Part shown: piece after piece, positions 1 to 9,068 of the stretch | Position numbering within the stretch: the stretch's first letter is position 1 | Layout: the number at the start of each line of letters is the position of its first letter | From: Anaerotruncus sp. | Lineage (GTDB): Bacteria; Bacillota; Clostridia; Oscillospirales; Ruminococcaceae | Direction: 5' to 3' | Assembly (NCBI GenBank): GCA_021770005.1 | Contig: JAETRV010000019.1 | Coordinates: 19,576 to 83,575, forward strand | Length of the DNA stretch: 64,000 nt | Notes under the pieces: model-generated | Databases searched by the model: none | Told to the model about the DNA's origin: nothing | What the model saw: the letters and a program-made list of their open reading frames with translations, nothing else | Position numbers and translations under genes: made by a program

Positions 1-205
1 TGTGCAGCCCTGCGGACATTGTATCATAAGGCAGACCATTTCACCATACTTTTTCAAAATTTTTACGGAAAATTCTGAACCGGAGCGATCCGCCATTTTT
101 CCCTCTGGTGAAAATGCTTGCAGTTATTCCCCGCTATAAAATTTGTGCGGGGTGGAACAGTAAAGGCGTGCAAGAGATTCAGAAAATTGTAGGGGGAATT
201 ATCCG

Positions 206-1432
206 ATGAGAAAGCAATATCAACGGTTTGCGAAGCTGCTGTCGCTTGCGATTGTCGCGGTGCAGTCGGTCGCTCTCTATACACAGGCGGTCCTGCCTGA
301 CCATTATTATGTGGCGGCGGGAGAAACACTCAACATACGTTCCAACCTTCCAATCACCACCCGCAGCAGCCGCGGAAGCCTGCCTGCCGAGGCATATGCC
401 GCGCCGGGCAACAGCTACAACGTCAATCTCAAGCTGCCGTATGGGGTGGAGATCAAGCAGGTGCAGGTGCAGGTGGTTGATCGGGAAATGGTCATCCCGG
501 GCGGCAACCCGTTTGGGATCAAGATGTTCACCGAAGGGGTGATCGTGGTTGGGCTGAGCGACATTGCCAGCGGCGGGACCTCCCAAAATCCTGCCAAAGA
601 GGCAGGGATCAAAGTCGGGGATATCATTACCTCGATGAACGGCCGGCCGGTTCAGACCAACGAGGATGTTGGCGCGGTGGTTTCTTCCTGCTCGGGCGGA
701 GCGGTCAGCGTCGCGCTGGAACGATCAGGGGAAGAGATGCTGCTCCATCTACAGCCGGTGCGGGGGGATGATGGAATTTACCGCGCGGGCATCTGGGTGC
801 GGGACAGCTCAGCCGGAATCGGCACCATGACCTATTATAACCCGACCAGCAATGTATTTGCGGGGTTGGGGCACGCGATCTGTGACGTTGATACCGGGGA
901 CATTATGCCGCTGCATTCAGGCGAGATCGTCGGTGTGGAGATTACCGGGGTGAACCGTGGGGAAAGCGGTTCGCCGGGAGAGCTGCGCGGCAGCTTCACC
1001 GGGGAGCACACCGGAGAACTGCTCATCAATTCACAGGTGGGGATTTTCGGGATTGGAGATCGCCCGCTGCGCAACGCCCAGCCGGTCCCACTAGCGATGA
1101 AATACGAGGTGACCGAAGGCCCAGCCTCCATCCTCTGTACGCTGGACGATGGGCAGACACAGGAATACACCATTTCGATCGAAAAGGTGAGTATTACCGA
1201 GAACAATCCGACAAAAAATATGATCGTTCGGGTGACCGACCCACAGCTTCTGGCAAAAACCGGGGGGATTGTGCAGGGGATGAGCGGCAGCCCAATCCTA
1301 CAAAATGGAAAATTGGTAGGCGCGGTTACGCATGTTTTCGTCAACGATCCCACTCGAGGATATGGAATTTTTGCTGAAAATATGGAGAAAATGTCAAAGG
1401 GAGTCGAAAATAGTCACAAAAATACGCGGTAA
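206..1432 (+). CDS. spoIVB: SpoIVB serine peptidase (S55 family)
   Basis: Forespore-secreted signalling protease that, in the known family, triggers processing of pro-sigma-K in the mother cell. The protein has 408 residues, close to the usual length. It shows an N-terminal membrane segment (about residues 8-28), a PDZ region (about 115-195, with an AGIKVGDIITSMNG core) and the S55 peptidase domain. Visible catalytic elements are the His in GLGHAICD (about residue 223), an Asp in VTDPQ (about 345) and the Ser motif GMSGSP (about 360-362). The start is set by an AGGGGGA ribosome binding site. The next gene is spo0A, the usual clostridial neighbour. No convincing promoter is visible in the 205 bases upstream; a CATACT-like -10 at 45-50 might belong to a forespore sigma factor, but the -35 is weak. 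Confidence 0.95.
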   Translation: MRKQYQRFAKLLSLAIVAVQSVALYTQAVLPDHYYVAAGETLNIRSNLPITTRSSRGSLPAEAYAAPGNSYNVNLKLPYGVEIKQVQVQVVDREMVIPGGNPFGIKMFTEGVIVVGLSDIASGGTSQNPAKEAGIKVGDIITSMNGRPVQTNEDVGAVVSSCSGGAVSVALERSGEEMLLHLQPVRGDDGIYRAGIWVRDSSAGIGTMTYYNPTSNVFAGLGHAICDVDTGDIMPLHSGEIVGVEITGVNRGESGSPGELRGSFTGEHTGELLINSQVGIFGIGDRPLRNAQPVPLAMKYEVTEGPASILCTLDDGQTQEYTISIEKVSITENNPTKNMIVRVTDPQLLAKTGGIVQGMSGSPILQNGKLVGAVTHVFVNDPTRGYGIFAENMEKMSKGVENSHKNTR

Positions 1433-1483
1433 TTTGACCAAAGTTTTATCTAAAATTTATAAGGCTTTCGTCTGCAAATGCCG

Positions 1484-1512
1484 TTGTAATATGCCGGAAA
1501 TCATGGTAAAAT
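1484..1512 (+). promoter_or_regulatory. Sigma-A promoter of spo0A
   Basis: TTGTAA at 1484-1489 and TAAAAT at 1507-1512 are separated by exactly 17 bases. The ATG of spo0A lies 33 bases further on, behind a TAAGGAGAG ribosome binding site. I could not identify a clear sigma-H promoter or 0A box. Confidence 0.75.
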
Positions 1513-1545
1513 ACCGACAGGGACGTGAATTAAGGAGAGAGCTGG

Positions 1546-2325
1546 ATGAAAGAGCACACAAAAGTGCTGATTGTTGAAGGGAATGGAGATTATTGCAGTA
1601 AATGCGCACTGGCGCTCCGAACCTATGGATTTGAGACGATCACCGCTCCTCGTGATGGGCTTGCTGTTGTCCGCGTGGTTGGAGAGGCGTTGCCTCAAGT
1701 CGTGTTGATGGATATTTTTATGCCTCAGTTGGACGCAATCGGCGTCATGAAAGCGGTCAAAGAGATGGGGTTGTTACATCCACCGCGCTTTATGGTGACT
1801 TCTACATTCAGCACTCCTATGCTGGAACAGGAAGTCATGAGCGCCGGGGCCTGCTACTTCTTTTTGATGCCATTCGATGTTGACCAGATGGTCGAGCGGA
1901 TCGTAAAGATTGCGGGCGGGAGCGTTTCGTCCTCCGGGATCCTGCCGGACACAGTGGTCGCCAGCGAGCCCGACTTGGAGCTGATGGTCACCGAGATCAT
2001 CCATCAGATCGGCGTGCCCGCACATATCAAAGGGTACCATTATGTCAGGGAGTCGATCATCCTTTCGGTCAAATCCCCTGAGATGATCAATTCAGTGACC
2101 AAGCTGCTTTACCCAAGCGTTGCAAAGCGGTTTGATACGACCGCTTCGCGTGTGGAACGAGCGATCCGCCACGCAATCGAGGTGGCATGGGACCGTGGAG
2201 ACGTAGACACGCTCAACAGTTATTTTGGCTACACGATCCACAACGGGCGTGGCAAGCCAACCAATTCGGAATTTGTTGCAATGATTGCCGACAAGCTGCG
2301 CCTCCGGCTGAAAGCTGCCAACTGA
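1546..2325 (+). CDS. spo0A: Spo0A sporulation response regulator, with atypical receiver
   Basis: Master regulator of entry into sporulation: an N-terminal receiver (about residues 5-125) and a C-terminal DNA-binding domain (about 150-255). The output domain is strongly conserved, with [37 protein letters not shown] and [15 protein letters not shown] segments, so the identity is secure. The receiver keeps the phosphoacceptor Asp56 in LMDIFMP. The normal acidic pair near the N-terminus is instead Glu11-Gly12 (VEGNGDY), and the nearly invariant Lys before Pro109 is Met108 (LMPFD). Both differences were checked in the nucleotide sequence. They suggest altered phosphorylation chemistry (see findings). 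It has its own sigma-A promoter and a strong terminator. Confidence 0.97.
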   Translation: MKEHTKVLIVEGNGDYCSKCALALRTYGFETITAPRDGLAVVRVVGEALPQVVLMDIFMPQLDAIGVMKAVKEMGLLHPPRFMVTSTFSTPMLEQEVMSAGACYFFLMPFDVDQMVERIVKIAGGSVSSSGILPDTVVASEPDLELMVTEIIHQIGVPAHIKGYHYVRESIILSVKSPEMINSVTKLLYPSVAKRFDTTASRVERAIRHAIEVAWDRGDVDTLNSYFGYTIHNGRGKPTNSEFVAMIADKLRLRLKAAN

Positions 2326-2355
2326 CCTGAACCGTTTCCCTGAAAAACCCGTGTA

Positions 2356-2411
2356 ACCGAGATGCCGCGCCACCGCTTTGAACGATGGCGCGGCATCTCG
2401 GTTTTTCTTTT
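2356..2411 (+). terminator. Terminator downstream of spo0A
   Basis: A long near-perfect hairpin (ACCGAGATGCCGCGCCA pairing with TGGCGCGGCATCTCGGT, short loop) is followed by a T-rich tract. It also lies just downstream of the convergent chemoreceptor gene and may serve both strands. Confidence 0.9.
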
Positions 2412-2430
2412 CTAAGCGGCGCGCTGAAAA

Positions 2431-4140
2431 CTATCTCATACGCCCGACAGCCAGCTGATCCCGAAGCTGGAAATGCTGGACCGCACGTTTCAGCTCGGCC
2501 GCCTGGCTGTAGAGCTCCTGTGCCGACTGCGCCGACTCTTCAGCAGTGGTGCTGTTGGTCTGGACAACGATCGAAATCTGATCCATGCCGCTGTTCAGCT
2601 GGTTGAGCGACTGCGCCTGCTGCACTGCGGATTCGGCGATCTGCCCGATCAACTCGGTCGCCTTTTTCGCCCCGACCATCACCTCATCCATCGAATTAGC
2701 GGTATCGGTGGTCAGCGCGGTTCCCTGCTTGATCATACGCAACGAATTTTCAATCAGGTTGGAGGTATTCTGCGCGGCCTCTGCGCTCTTGTTCGCTAGG
2801 CTCTGCACCTCGTTTGCTACCACCGCGAAGCCCTTTCCTGCTTCACCGGCGCGAGCTGCTTCCACCGACGCGTTGAGCGCCAGAATATTGGTCTGGAACG
2901 AGATATCCTCGATCGTCTTGATGATCCCGCCAATCTGGCTCGCTGCATTAGAGATGTCCTGCATGGCCGAGATCAGGGTGCGGAGCTTCTGGTCACAAAC
3001 CATCAGTGAGCCCGCTGCTTCGTTCGAGCAGGTCTGGGCATTCTCAGCATCCACAGAGGTGTTGTTTACCTGGTGGGCCAAATCCTGGACGTTGGACGCA
3101 AGCGCCTCGATCGTCGCAGACTGTTCCATGGCGCCCTGGGAGAGGACCTGTGCGCTGGATGCCATCCGCTCCGAGCTTGCAGATACCTGCTCGGCGGTCA
3201 CATTGATTTGCGAGAGCGCATTGTTGAGGGCATCGAGAATCTGGCGCATCGCTTTTTGGATAGGCATGAACTCTCCGCGGTATTCCAGATCGATCGAAAG
3301 ATCCATCTTTCCGTCCGCCATCTGTGCCAGTTTGGAGTCGATATCGTGGATGTAGGTTTTCAACTCCCGCTTGGTTTCATGGATCGCATTTACCAGCATA
3401 CCGATTTCGGAGGTATCAGGTTCCAGCGGGAATTCGGCGGACAGGTTGCCGCAGGCGATTTCCCCCATCTGATCCCGGATAATCACAAGCGGGCGCAGGA
3501 TCCGTTTCTGAGTGGAACGGATGCTGCCCATCAGAAGGATACAAACCAACAGCAGCGCCAAGAAGATGGCGACACGGATCACATTACAGAGCTGGAGCAG
3601 GTTCTGCACCTCTGCGGCAGTGCGTGCATCCAGCGTCTCAAGGAACTGGGTCTTTAGGCCGTTGATCTGCGTGATCGCCGTGTTGTAATCGTCGCCATAG
3701 ACATAGTCGATTGCTTCCTGCATCTTCCCGGCCTTGACATTTTCCATCGCATTCTCTTCGAGGGGAACCAGATTCTGGGAAAGTTTAGACATGGAATCAA
3801 TCAGCGCCTGTTCCTCTTTGGTAATGCCGATCTCCTGCATTGCCGCAACCCCCAGGTCACGGTTTTTCAGGTTATTGACCTCATTCCAGTAGTTGTCATA
3901 ATGGATGGTGTTCCCGGTTGCGGCATAGGCGCGCACCTCATTGGTCAGGTAGGATGAACCATTCATGAACCGGTTTGCATTGTAGGTCAGATCGAACCGC
4001 TCTTCATTCGCGGTATAAAGCCGGCTGTTCATACTGCTATAAAATATGAGCAGAAGCGCTGTAATGAATAGCGCAAGGATAGAAAAACCATTCAGGATAA
4101 AGGATCTTGTAGACTGGTTCATCACTTTTTTCATTTTCAT
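2431..4140 (-). CDS. Methyl-accepting chemotaxis protein
   Basis: Transmembrane chemoreceptor of 569 residues. In order it has a TM segment (about 13-33), a periplasmic-type four-helix-bundle sensor region (about 35-185), a second TM segment (about 188-207), HAMP (about 208-260) and a long cytoplasmic signalling helix pair. The hairpin tip that contacts CheA/CheW is intact ([20 protein letters not shown] and [11 protein letters not shown]). The ligand cannot be deduced. No chemotaxis or flagellar genes are adjacent, so it looks like an orphan receptor gene. The start follows an AAGGAAC ribosome binding site. Confidence 0.93.
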   Translation of the reverse strand: MKMKKVMNQSTRSFILNGFSILALFITALLLIFYSSMNSRLYTANEERFDLTYNANRFMNGSSYLTNEVRAYAATGNTIHYDNYWNEVNNLKNRDLGVAAMQEIGITKEEQALIDSMSKLSQNLVPLEENAMENVKAGKMQEAIDYVYGDDYNTAITQINGLKTQFLETLDARTAAEVQNLLQLCNVIRVAIFLALLLVCILLMGSIRSTQKRILRPLVIIRDQMGEIACGNLSAEFPLEPDTSEIGMLVNAIHETKRELKTYIHDIDSKLAQMADGKMDLSIDLEYRGEFMPIQKAMRQILDALNNALSQINVTAEQVSASSERMASSAQVLSQGAMEQSATIEALASNVQDLAHQVNNTSVDAENAQTCSNEAAGSLMVCDQKLRTLISAMQDISNAASQIGGIIKTIEDISFQTNILALNASVEAARAGEAGKGFAVVANEVQSLANKSAEAAQNTSNLIENSLRMIKQGTALTTDTANSMDEVMVGAKKATELIGQIAESAVQQAQSLNQLNSGMDQISIVVQTNSTTAEESAQSAQELYSQAAELKRAVQHFQLRDQLAVGRMR

Positions 4141-4302
4141 AACCGTTCCTTTCGATGCGTTGCAGCTCTCCGGGAAGAAAAAGTAGCACTGTTTCGCTGA
4201 AAACCAACCATATGTTGCTTTTTCAAACAGATCCCAAGAGCAAAGCCCTATTCTTCTTCTAACAGAAAGTAAAAAGTGTTGGATTCAACAACGTCCCCTT
4301 CT

Positions 4303-4331
4303 ATTCTACAAAAAAATATATGAAATTTCAA
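4303..4331 (-). promoter_or_regulatory. Sigma-A-like promoter of the chemoreceptor gene
   Basis: On the minus strand TTGAAA (4326-4331) and TAGAAT (4303-4308) are separated by 17 bases, leaving a leader of about 155 bases. The rest of the 4141-4466 gap is AT-rich and holds only this promoter and the terminator of the next gene. Confidence 0.6.
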
Positions 4332-4431
4332 CATCTTCAAGCAAATTTCATAAAATAGACAGGTGATTTTCAATCCAGGTTCCAGCTGCATGTAGAAAAT
4401 AGGAAATCGAATGGGTATGCGTCTGGGAAAA

Positions 4432-4460
4432 AGGGCCCCTGCATAGCATATGCAAGGGCC
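4432..4460 (-). terminator. Terminator of the alpha-galactosidase gene
   Basis: On the minus strand GGCCCTTGCAT pairs with ATGCAGGGGCC around a 5-base loop and is followed by a run of T. It begins just after the stop codon at 4467. Confidence 0.8.
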
Positions 4461-4466
4461 TGTCTG

Positions 4467-6689
4467 TCAGAGTACTTTCAGGACAAAAACTTGGGAATCA
4501 AAATCGCAGCTGGGCTGCCCGCCAACCGGAACCTCCCCGGTAGAGGCGTCGCTGGTGATCAATCCGACATGCATGAGTTCGTCTCCGTAGAAGCAGCCTT
4601 TGCCGTCGATCTGGTAGCATCGGCTGGGGTCGAGCCCCTGTAAGCGGATACGGGTAAACGGCGCATTCACATCGTTGAGCACCCGGTACCAGCCGACGAC
4701 TGCCTCGGACTGGTCCTCGCTCACCGACATCCATGCAGTGACGTTGCCCTCAAACGGGCTTTTCAGGCGGTAGAACCGGCCAAACTGAAGGGTGCGGCGG
4801 TGCGACTTCATAAAGGCGATCTGCTTCCGGACCTCCTCCTGTTCCGGCCCGGTGAGGCGGTTGAGGTCTAGCTCATAGCCGAATGTACCGAAATAGGCGA
4901 CATTCGCCCGGGTGTGCAGCGGGGTGATCCGGAATACCTGATGGTTGGGCACCACCGACACATGGCTGCCGATGCTGCTGATCGGATAACAGAACGAGCT
5001 GCCATATTGGATTTTCAGCCGCTCGACCGCATCCGAGTCATCGCTGGCCCAAGCCTGCGGCGCATAATAGAGCATACCGGGGTCAAAACGCCCGCCGCCA
5101 CTGGCGCAGGACTCGAACAGCACTTCCGGGAATCGGGCGGTCAGACGCTCATACAGGTCATAAACACCCAAAATATACCGGTGAAAAACCTCTCCTTGAC
5201 GGTCAGCGGGAAGCGCATTGGAGTAACATTCGGTAATGCTCCGGTTCATATCCCATTTAATATAAGAAAGCTTTGCCTCTTCCAGAATTTTGGACATCAT
5301 TCCATAGATGTGGTCGACCACTTCTCTGCGGGAGAAATCCAGAACATACTGGAACCGTCCGTGGGACATAGGACGTCCGGGGGTTTCGAGCAGCCAGTCG
5401 GGATGGGCGCGATAGAGGTCGGAATCCTTGTTAATCATCTCGGGTTCGAACCAAAGCCCGAACCGCATCCCGAGCGCTTCGATCCGCCGGGCAAGCCCCG
5501 ACACCCCGTTTGGAAGACGATCCGGGTTCGCAATCCAGTCTCCCAGACCGGCATGGTCGCTGCAGCGCTTGCCGAACCAGCCGTCATCAAGTACAAACAG
5601 CTCGACACCACATTCCTGGGCTTTTTGGGCAATCTCCACCAGGCGGTCCTCGGTGAAGTCAAAATACGTGGCCTCCCAATTATTAATCAGGATCGGACGC
5701 TCCCGGTCGCGCCAGAAGCCCCGCGCAAGGCGGGTCTGGTAGAGATGGTGGAAGGTCTGGCTCATGCCGTTCAGGCCCTTATCCGAATAGACCACGACCG
5801 CTTCCGGCGTCTGGAACGACTCCTGCGGCTCGAGCTTCCAATCGAACCCCGAGGGATGGATACCGAGCAGCACACGGGTGACATTATAGGTATCCACCTC
5901 GGCCTGTGCTAGAAAGTTGCCGCTGTAGATCAGGCTGAATCCGATTGCTTCCCCTTGGAATTCGTCCGCAGTGGGGCGTTTCAGCGCGATAAACGGGTTA
6001 TGGTGGGGAGAGGAATGGCCGCGCCGGCTCCCAACCGATTGGATCCCCTGTGTGAGTTTGCGGGTTTTGAGGTGCCGTTCCCGCGCCCATGCGCCGGAAA
6101 ACTGCATCCAGTCGTACTCACAATCGGGCAGGTCGAGACAAAGGCTCATCGCGGAGAGCAGATGGACCGCCTTTTCGCCGCAGTTGGTGAGCCGGGCGCT
6201 CCGGGCGATCGCGCCACCCTCGGCAAAGATGGTGTAGAGCAGCTCGAGCGTGATCCCAGCGACCGGGTCTTCCAGCGTCAGGACCAGCGTCTCGGCTTCG
6301 GAATCCTGTTCGGTATAGGTTGCGGGAAGCCCGGCCAGACGGGGTTTTCCAGGGGTGATCTGGTGCCCTTTGTAACGGAAGTCGGATAGCCGGCTCCCGT
6401 TTTCCTGTAAGACCTCAACAGCTGGCTGCCGAAAGTCGGTGGTACCATAAACGCCGTACTCCTGCTTGACATGCTCGAGCGAGAAGGTCCGGTCGTCCTC
6501 CCGCAGATAAGCGGTGACCGGCCGGTGGGTCGCAAGCTCGAGTAGGTAGGAATAATCCGGCCTCTGGTGGATTCTTTTTCCGAAATAAAGCTGTCCCATC
6601 TGTTCGTTGGGAAGGATGGTCATAATGTAGCTGATTTCGTCATTGCACAGGTGGAATGTTTTGTTTTTTTCATCAAATAAGACAGGCAT
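4467..6689 (-). CDS. Alpha-galactosidase (GH36)
   Basis: Hydrolyses terminal alpha-1,6-galactosides such as raffinose-family oligosaccharides. The 740 residues fit the long bacterial GH36 class: an N-terminal beta-sandwich, a TIM barrel (about 330-640) and a C-terminal beta domain. The nucleophile is the Asp of KWDMNRS (about residue 480) and the acid/base lies in WASDDSD (about 550-553). CASGGGRFDPGML is also family-typical. I chose the internal ATG at 6689 because GGAGG sits 8 bases upstream; the longer frame begins 17 codons earlier with no such site. There is no signal peptide, so the enzyme is probably cytoplasmic, and no transporter is adjacent. The usual symbol would be aga or melA, but I leave it open. 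Confidence 0.94.
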   Translation of the reverse strand: MPVLFDEKNKTFHLCNDEISYIMTILPNEQMGQLYFGKRIHQRPDYSYLLELATHRPVTAYLREDDRTFSLEHVKQEYGVYGTTDFRQPAVEVLQENGSRLSDFRYKGHQITPGKPRLAGLPATYTEQDSEAETLVLTLEDPVAGITLELLYTIFAEGGAIARSARLTNCGEKAVHLLSAMSLCLDLPDCEYDWMQFSGAWARERHLKTRKLTQGIQSVGSRRGHSSPHHNPFIALKRPTADEFQGEAIGFSLIYSGNFLAQAEVDTYNVTRVLLGIHPSGFDWKLEPQESFQTPEAVVVYSDKGLNGMSQTFHHLYQTRLARGFWRDRERPILINNWEATYFDFTEDRLVEIAQKAQECGVELFVLDDGWFGKRCSDHAGLGDWIANPDRLPNGVSGLARRIEALGMRFGLWFEPEMINKDSDLYRAHPDWLLETPGRPMSHGRFQYVLDFSRREVVDHIYGMMSKILEEAKLSYIKWDMNRSITECYSNALPADRQGEVFHRYILGVYDLYERLTARFPEVLFESCASGGGRFDPGMLYYAPQAWASDDSDAVERLKIQYGSSFCYPISSIGSHVSVVPNHQVFRITPLHTRANVAYFGTFGYELDLNRLTGPEQEEVRKQIAFMKSHRRTLQFGRFYRLKSPFEGNVTAWMSVSEDQSEAVVGWYRVLNDVNAPFTRIRLQGLDPSRCYQIDGKGCFYGDELMHVGLITSDASTGEVPVGGQPSCDFDSQVFVLKVL

Positions 6690-6776
6690 AGCAACATCCT
6701 CCATGAGATAGTCGATTCCCGGACGCGCAGAATGCATCATAGTTGTCCGACTGCGGCAGCGCCCGCATTGGTGTTA

Positions 6777-6805
6777 AGCATACCACAGGCGGCCGAAAAT
6801 CTCAA
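6777..6805 (-). promoter_or_regulatory. Sigma-A promoter of the alpha-galactosidase gene
   Basis: Minus strand TTGAGA (6800-6805) and TATGCT (6777-6782) with a 17-base spacer, about 90 bases upstream of the chosen start codon. Confidence 0.6.
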
Positions 6806-6846
6806 GTAGAAACAGACGCTTTTGTCATGACTTTTTTACTTCGGCC

Positions 6847-7053
6847 TAGGGGCTGTTTGAAAAATCGAAATTACCGTCTTTTTCTACAAAAAGCGCCCTC
6901 TTGCCGCCTTTGGGCGGCAATTCACCCCAAAAAAACGCTTCTCAGGATAAAGTATTCCGCCGCAGCGGCGTGCATAGGCCAACCGATGCGAAGCACCGGC
7001 TCTTGGGCCGGAGCAAAAAAATCGAGTAAAACGTTAGACCTTGAGCAGGCGCT
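6847..7053. repeat. Mosaic intergenic repeat, copy R1
   Basis: Shares long near-identical blocks with copies at 14375-14630, 14700-14925, 17250-17574 and 55795-56017. It holds the CTTGCCGCCTTTGGGCGGCAA hairpin block (spanning about 6899-6919), CGCTTCTCAGGATAAAG, CGTGCATAGGCCAACCG and TCTTGGGCCGGAGCAAAAAA. Its ends are imperfect inverted repeats (TAGGGGCTGTTTGAA and, inverted, TAAGCGCCTGCTCAA). It starts about 50 bases past the comEA-like stop codon and accounts for most of the 6690-7102 gap. Confidence 0.8.
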
Positions 7054-7102
7054 TAGGGCGAGGCAGAGGTGATTTATCAGGTTTTCGATATGGGTTGGGC
7101 AT

Positions 7103-7456
7103 CTATTCCAAGGTGATATATCTGCGGATTTCGTCGAGTGTTTCTTTGCCGATCCCATCCACTTCGAGGAGCTGGTTCACAGAGGTGAGCCGCCCATGGG
7201 AAGCGATAAAGGTGCGGATTGCCCGCGCTTTTACCGGCCCGATTCCTGGAAGCCGCTCCAGTTCTTCTTCTGTGGCGGTGTTGACGTTGATTTTCACACC
7301 AGCCAGTTCTGGGTAGGGGTCGAGCACCGGAGGCGGGGTAAACTCAATTACGGCAGGGACTTCCAGCGGTGCATTTTCAATCTGATACCAGATCAACCCC
7401 GCTGTAAGCAGCAGGGCGATCAATCCAAGCGTCCCATAGCCAAGTTTGAAATCCAT
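7103..7456 (-). CDS. Short ComEA-like helix-hairpin-helix protein
   Basis: 117 residues: one N-terminal membrane anchor (about 7-25), a proline-rich linker, and a C-terminal double helix-hairpin-helix DNA-binding domain (about 55-117; NVNTATEEELERLPGIGP and LLEVDGIGKETLDEIRRYI). Typical ComEA proteins bind incoming DNA at the cell surface during competence and are longer, with an extra domain between anchor and HhH. This one is reduced, and no comEC or other competence gene is adjacent. It follows the hemolysin-III gene on the same strand with a 71-base gap and has no clear promoter of its own, so the two may be co-transcribed. Confidence 0.8.
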   Translation of the reverse strand: MDFKLGYGTLGLIALLLTAGLIWYQIENAPLEVPAVIEFTPPPVLDPYPELAGVKINVNTATEEELERLPGIGPVKARAIRTFIASHGRLTSVNQLLEVDGIGKETLDEIRRYITLE

Positions 7457-7527
7457 CTTTCGCCGTCTCCTGTGTTGTGATTGGGTCCATCCGGTTCTAT
7501 CCTATCATATCAGGGGGGAAATGCCAT

Positions 7528-8181
7528 TTAGGCGATAAAAAACAACACCATAAAATAGTGGCACACGCTGCCAAGGATCACGAAAATGTGGAACAATTCA
7601 TGGAATCCAAACGCTTTTGAAAAATTGGGGCGCTTGAGCATATAGATCACGCCGCCAAAGGTGTAGCAAAGCCCGCCCGCGAGGAGCAGCGAAATCCCGG
7701 CGGCGGGCAGAGTGCCGACTGCGGGAAGGTCGATCAGGATGGCCCATCCAAGCAGCAGATAGAGGGAGGTGCCGAGCCAGCGGGGGGCATTGATCCAACA
7801 GAGCTTCATCACGATCCCGCCGAGCGCAACCGCCCAGATTGCGCTGGTAAAGAGGACCGCTTTGGTGCGGGGGAGCAGGTTGAGCAGAACCGGGGTGTAG
7901 GTCCCCGCAATCAGCACATAGATCATGGCGTGGTCGAGCTTGCGCAGAAGGGCGATGATCCGGGCGGGGGCCTGGGAAAAATGATAAAATCCACTCGCGC
8001 TGTAGAGCGCGATCAGCGAAAGGCAGAAAAGCAGGGTGGAAACCACTGTCAGCGAGGAAACCGGACCGGAAACCGCCAGATGCAGGATCATCACTGCAAG
8101 CCCCAGGATGGAAAGCCCTGCACCGATAAAATGGGAATAGCTGCTGATGGGGTCGCGTGCCTTTAAAAAGATGCGCGGCAT
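7528..8181 (-). CDS. Hemolysin III / PAQR family membrane protein
   Basis: 217-residue polytopic membrane protein with about seven hydrophobic segments. It carries the family-typical early DPISSYSHFIGA motif, SGFYHF near residue 65, RKLDHAMIYVLIAGTYTP and a C-terminal GFHELFHIFVILGSVCHY motif. The conserved Ser, His and Asp positions are those thought to bind a metal in PAQR proteins. The biochemical role in bacteria is not settled and the name does not imply toxicity. It is transcribed from a promoter back to back with that of the DUF1836 gene. Confidence 0.88.
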   Translation of the reverse strand: MPRIFLKARDPISSYSHFIGAGLSILGLAVMILHLAVSGPVSSLTVVSTLLFCLSLIALYSASGFYHFSQAPARIIALLRKLDHAMIYVLIAGTYTPVLLNLLPRTKAVLFTSAIWAVALGGIVMKLCWINAPRWLGTSLYLLLGWAILIDLPAVGTLPAAGISLLLAGGLCYTFGGVIYMLKRPNFSKAFGFHELFHIFVILGSVCHYFMVLFFIA

Positions 8182-8238
8182 AAGATCACCTCGTTTTTAT
8201 ATTTTATAATATAGTTTTAAAAACCACTTTATGAATTT

Positions 8239-8267
8239 ATTATACTACTTAAAATAAGAAGATGCAA
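8239..8267 (-). promoter_or_regulatory. Sigma-A promoter of the hemolysin III gene
   Basis: Minus strand TTGCAT (8262-8267) and a perfect TATAAT (8239-8244), 17-base spacer. The opposite promoter begins only 8 bases away at 8275. Confidence 0.8.
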
Positions 8268-8274
8268 GATGTGA

Positions 8275-8303
8275 TTGCAAAAAAATCTGATTTGAGGTAT
8301 GAT
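8275..8303 (+). promoter_or_regulatory. Sigma-A promoter of the DUF1836 gene
   Basis: TTGCAA (8275-8280) and TATGAT (8298-8303), 17-base spacer, 34 bases before the ATG at 8338. Confidence 0.75.
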
Positions 8304-8337
8304 TATAGTATAGAAAAATCGATCGTGAGGGAATGCC

Positions 8338-8859
8338 ATGAAATTATTTTCTGAATTGCTGGAACAAGCATTTTCCGATGCAAACCTACCGGTGGAATCG
8401 GTCCCGGCAATCGACCTGTACATGGATCAGATTTTGACGCTGGTGGAAGATGGGCTTTCGGCGAACAAACGCCGCCCGGAGGACAAGCTGCTCACCAAGT
8501 CGATGATTCACAACTACAGCAAGGAGCATCTTATTATGCCTGTAAAGGGCAAGAAATATTCTCGGGAGCAGGTTTTCCAGCTGCTCTGCGTGCTGAACCT
8601 GAAGCAGACGCTTGCCATGTCCGATATCCGCACGCTCACAGGGCACGAACCAGATTCCTCCGGGTTTGCTGCTGCTTATGGGGCGTCGCTTGCGTTGAAA
8701 GAAGAATTGCGTGGACGGATGGAACAGGTGCTTTTGGAGACGTTCGGCGCCAATCCGGATCTTTCCGACCGGGAGCAGCTGTTGACTCTTTGCCTGACGC
8801 TTTCCTCCGCTTCTACGCTATTGCGCAGGCTTTGTGAAAAGATGATCGATGAAACATAA
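8338..8859 (+). CDS. DUF1836 domain protein, probable regulator
   Basis: 173 residues with no membrane segment. The middle (about 45-110: RPEDKLLTKSMIHNYSKEHL, then KGKKYSREQVFQLLCVLNLKQ) has the look of a MerR-like winged helix-turn-helix, matching the DUF1836 family as I know it. Members are usually annotated as uncharacterised or putative DNA-binding proteins, and I cannot assign targets. The ATG follows GTGAGGGA at good spacing. It stands alone between its own promoter and a strong terminator. Confidence 0.75.
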   Translation: MKLFSELLEQAFSDANLPVESVPAIDLYMDQILTLVEDGLSANKRRPEDKLLTKSMIHNYSKEHLIMPVKGKKYSREQVFQLLCVLNLKQTLAMSDIRTLTGHEPDSSGFAAAYGASLALKEELRGRMEQVLLETFGANPDLSDREQLLTLCLTLSSASTLLRRLCEKMIDET

Positions 8860-8897
8860 AAAAATGCATCATCCAAAACCGGATGATGCATTTTTTA
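8858..8897 (+). terminator. Terminator of the DUF1836 gene
   Basis: ATGCATCATCC (8864-8874) pairs perfectly with GGATGATGCAT (8881-8891), followed by TTTTTT. A run of A precedes it, so it could act in both directions. Confidence 0.9.
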
Positions 8898-8934
8898 GAA
8901 GCTGTACCATTCGCCGAAGTGCGCAGATTGGCAA

Positions 8935-9022
8935 GCAAATTTTTCGACTGTCGAAGCCTCAAAAACGCCGGAATCCTTTATGGCTTTCAAGTTTTTGAGG
9001 CAAAGACAGGCGGGAAATTTGC
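8935..9022. repeat. Nested inverted repeat between convergent genes
   Basis: GCAAATTT (8935-8942) is inverted at 9015-9022 and GCCTCAAAAAC (8956-8966) is inverted at 8991-9001. The palindrome TTCGACTGTCGAA (8943-8955) sits between the left arms. Together they could form one branched hairpin. A short plus-strand reading frame crosses it, but I see no sign that it is a gene. Confidence 0.6.
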
Positions 9023-9068
9023 CGGCAAGATGCATGCGGCGGCTATTGGTACGGCTTCTTATAGAGAG

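Noticed and set aside
1332..1577. 81-codon plus-strand frame across the spoIVB-spo0A junction
   Set aside because: It overlaps the ends of both genes in another frame, crosses the spo0A promoter and has no ribosome binding site.
7041..7316. 91-codon plus-strand frame
   Set aside because: It lies over the comEA-like gene and repeat R1 and has no coding signature.
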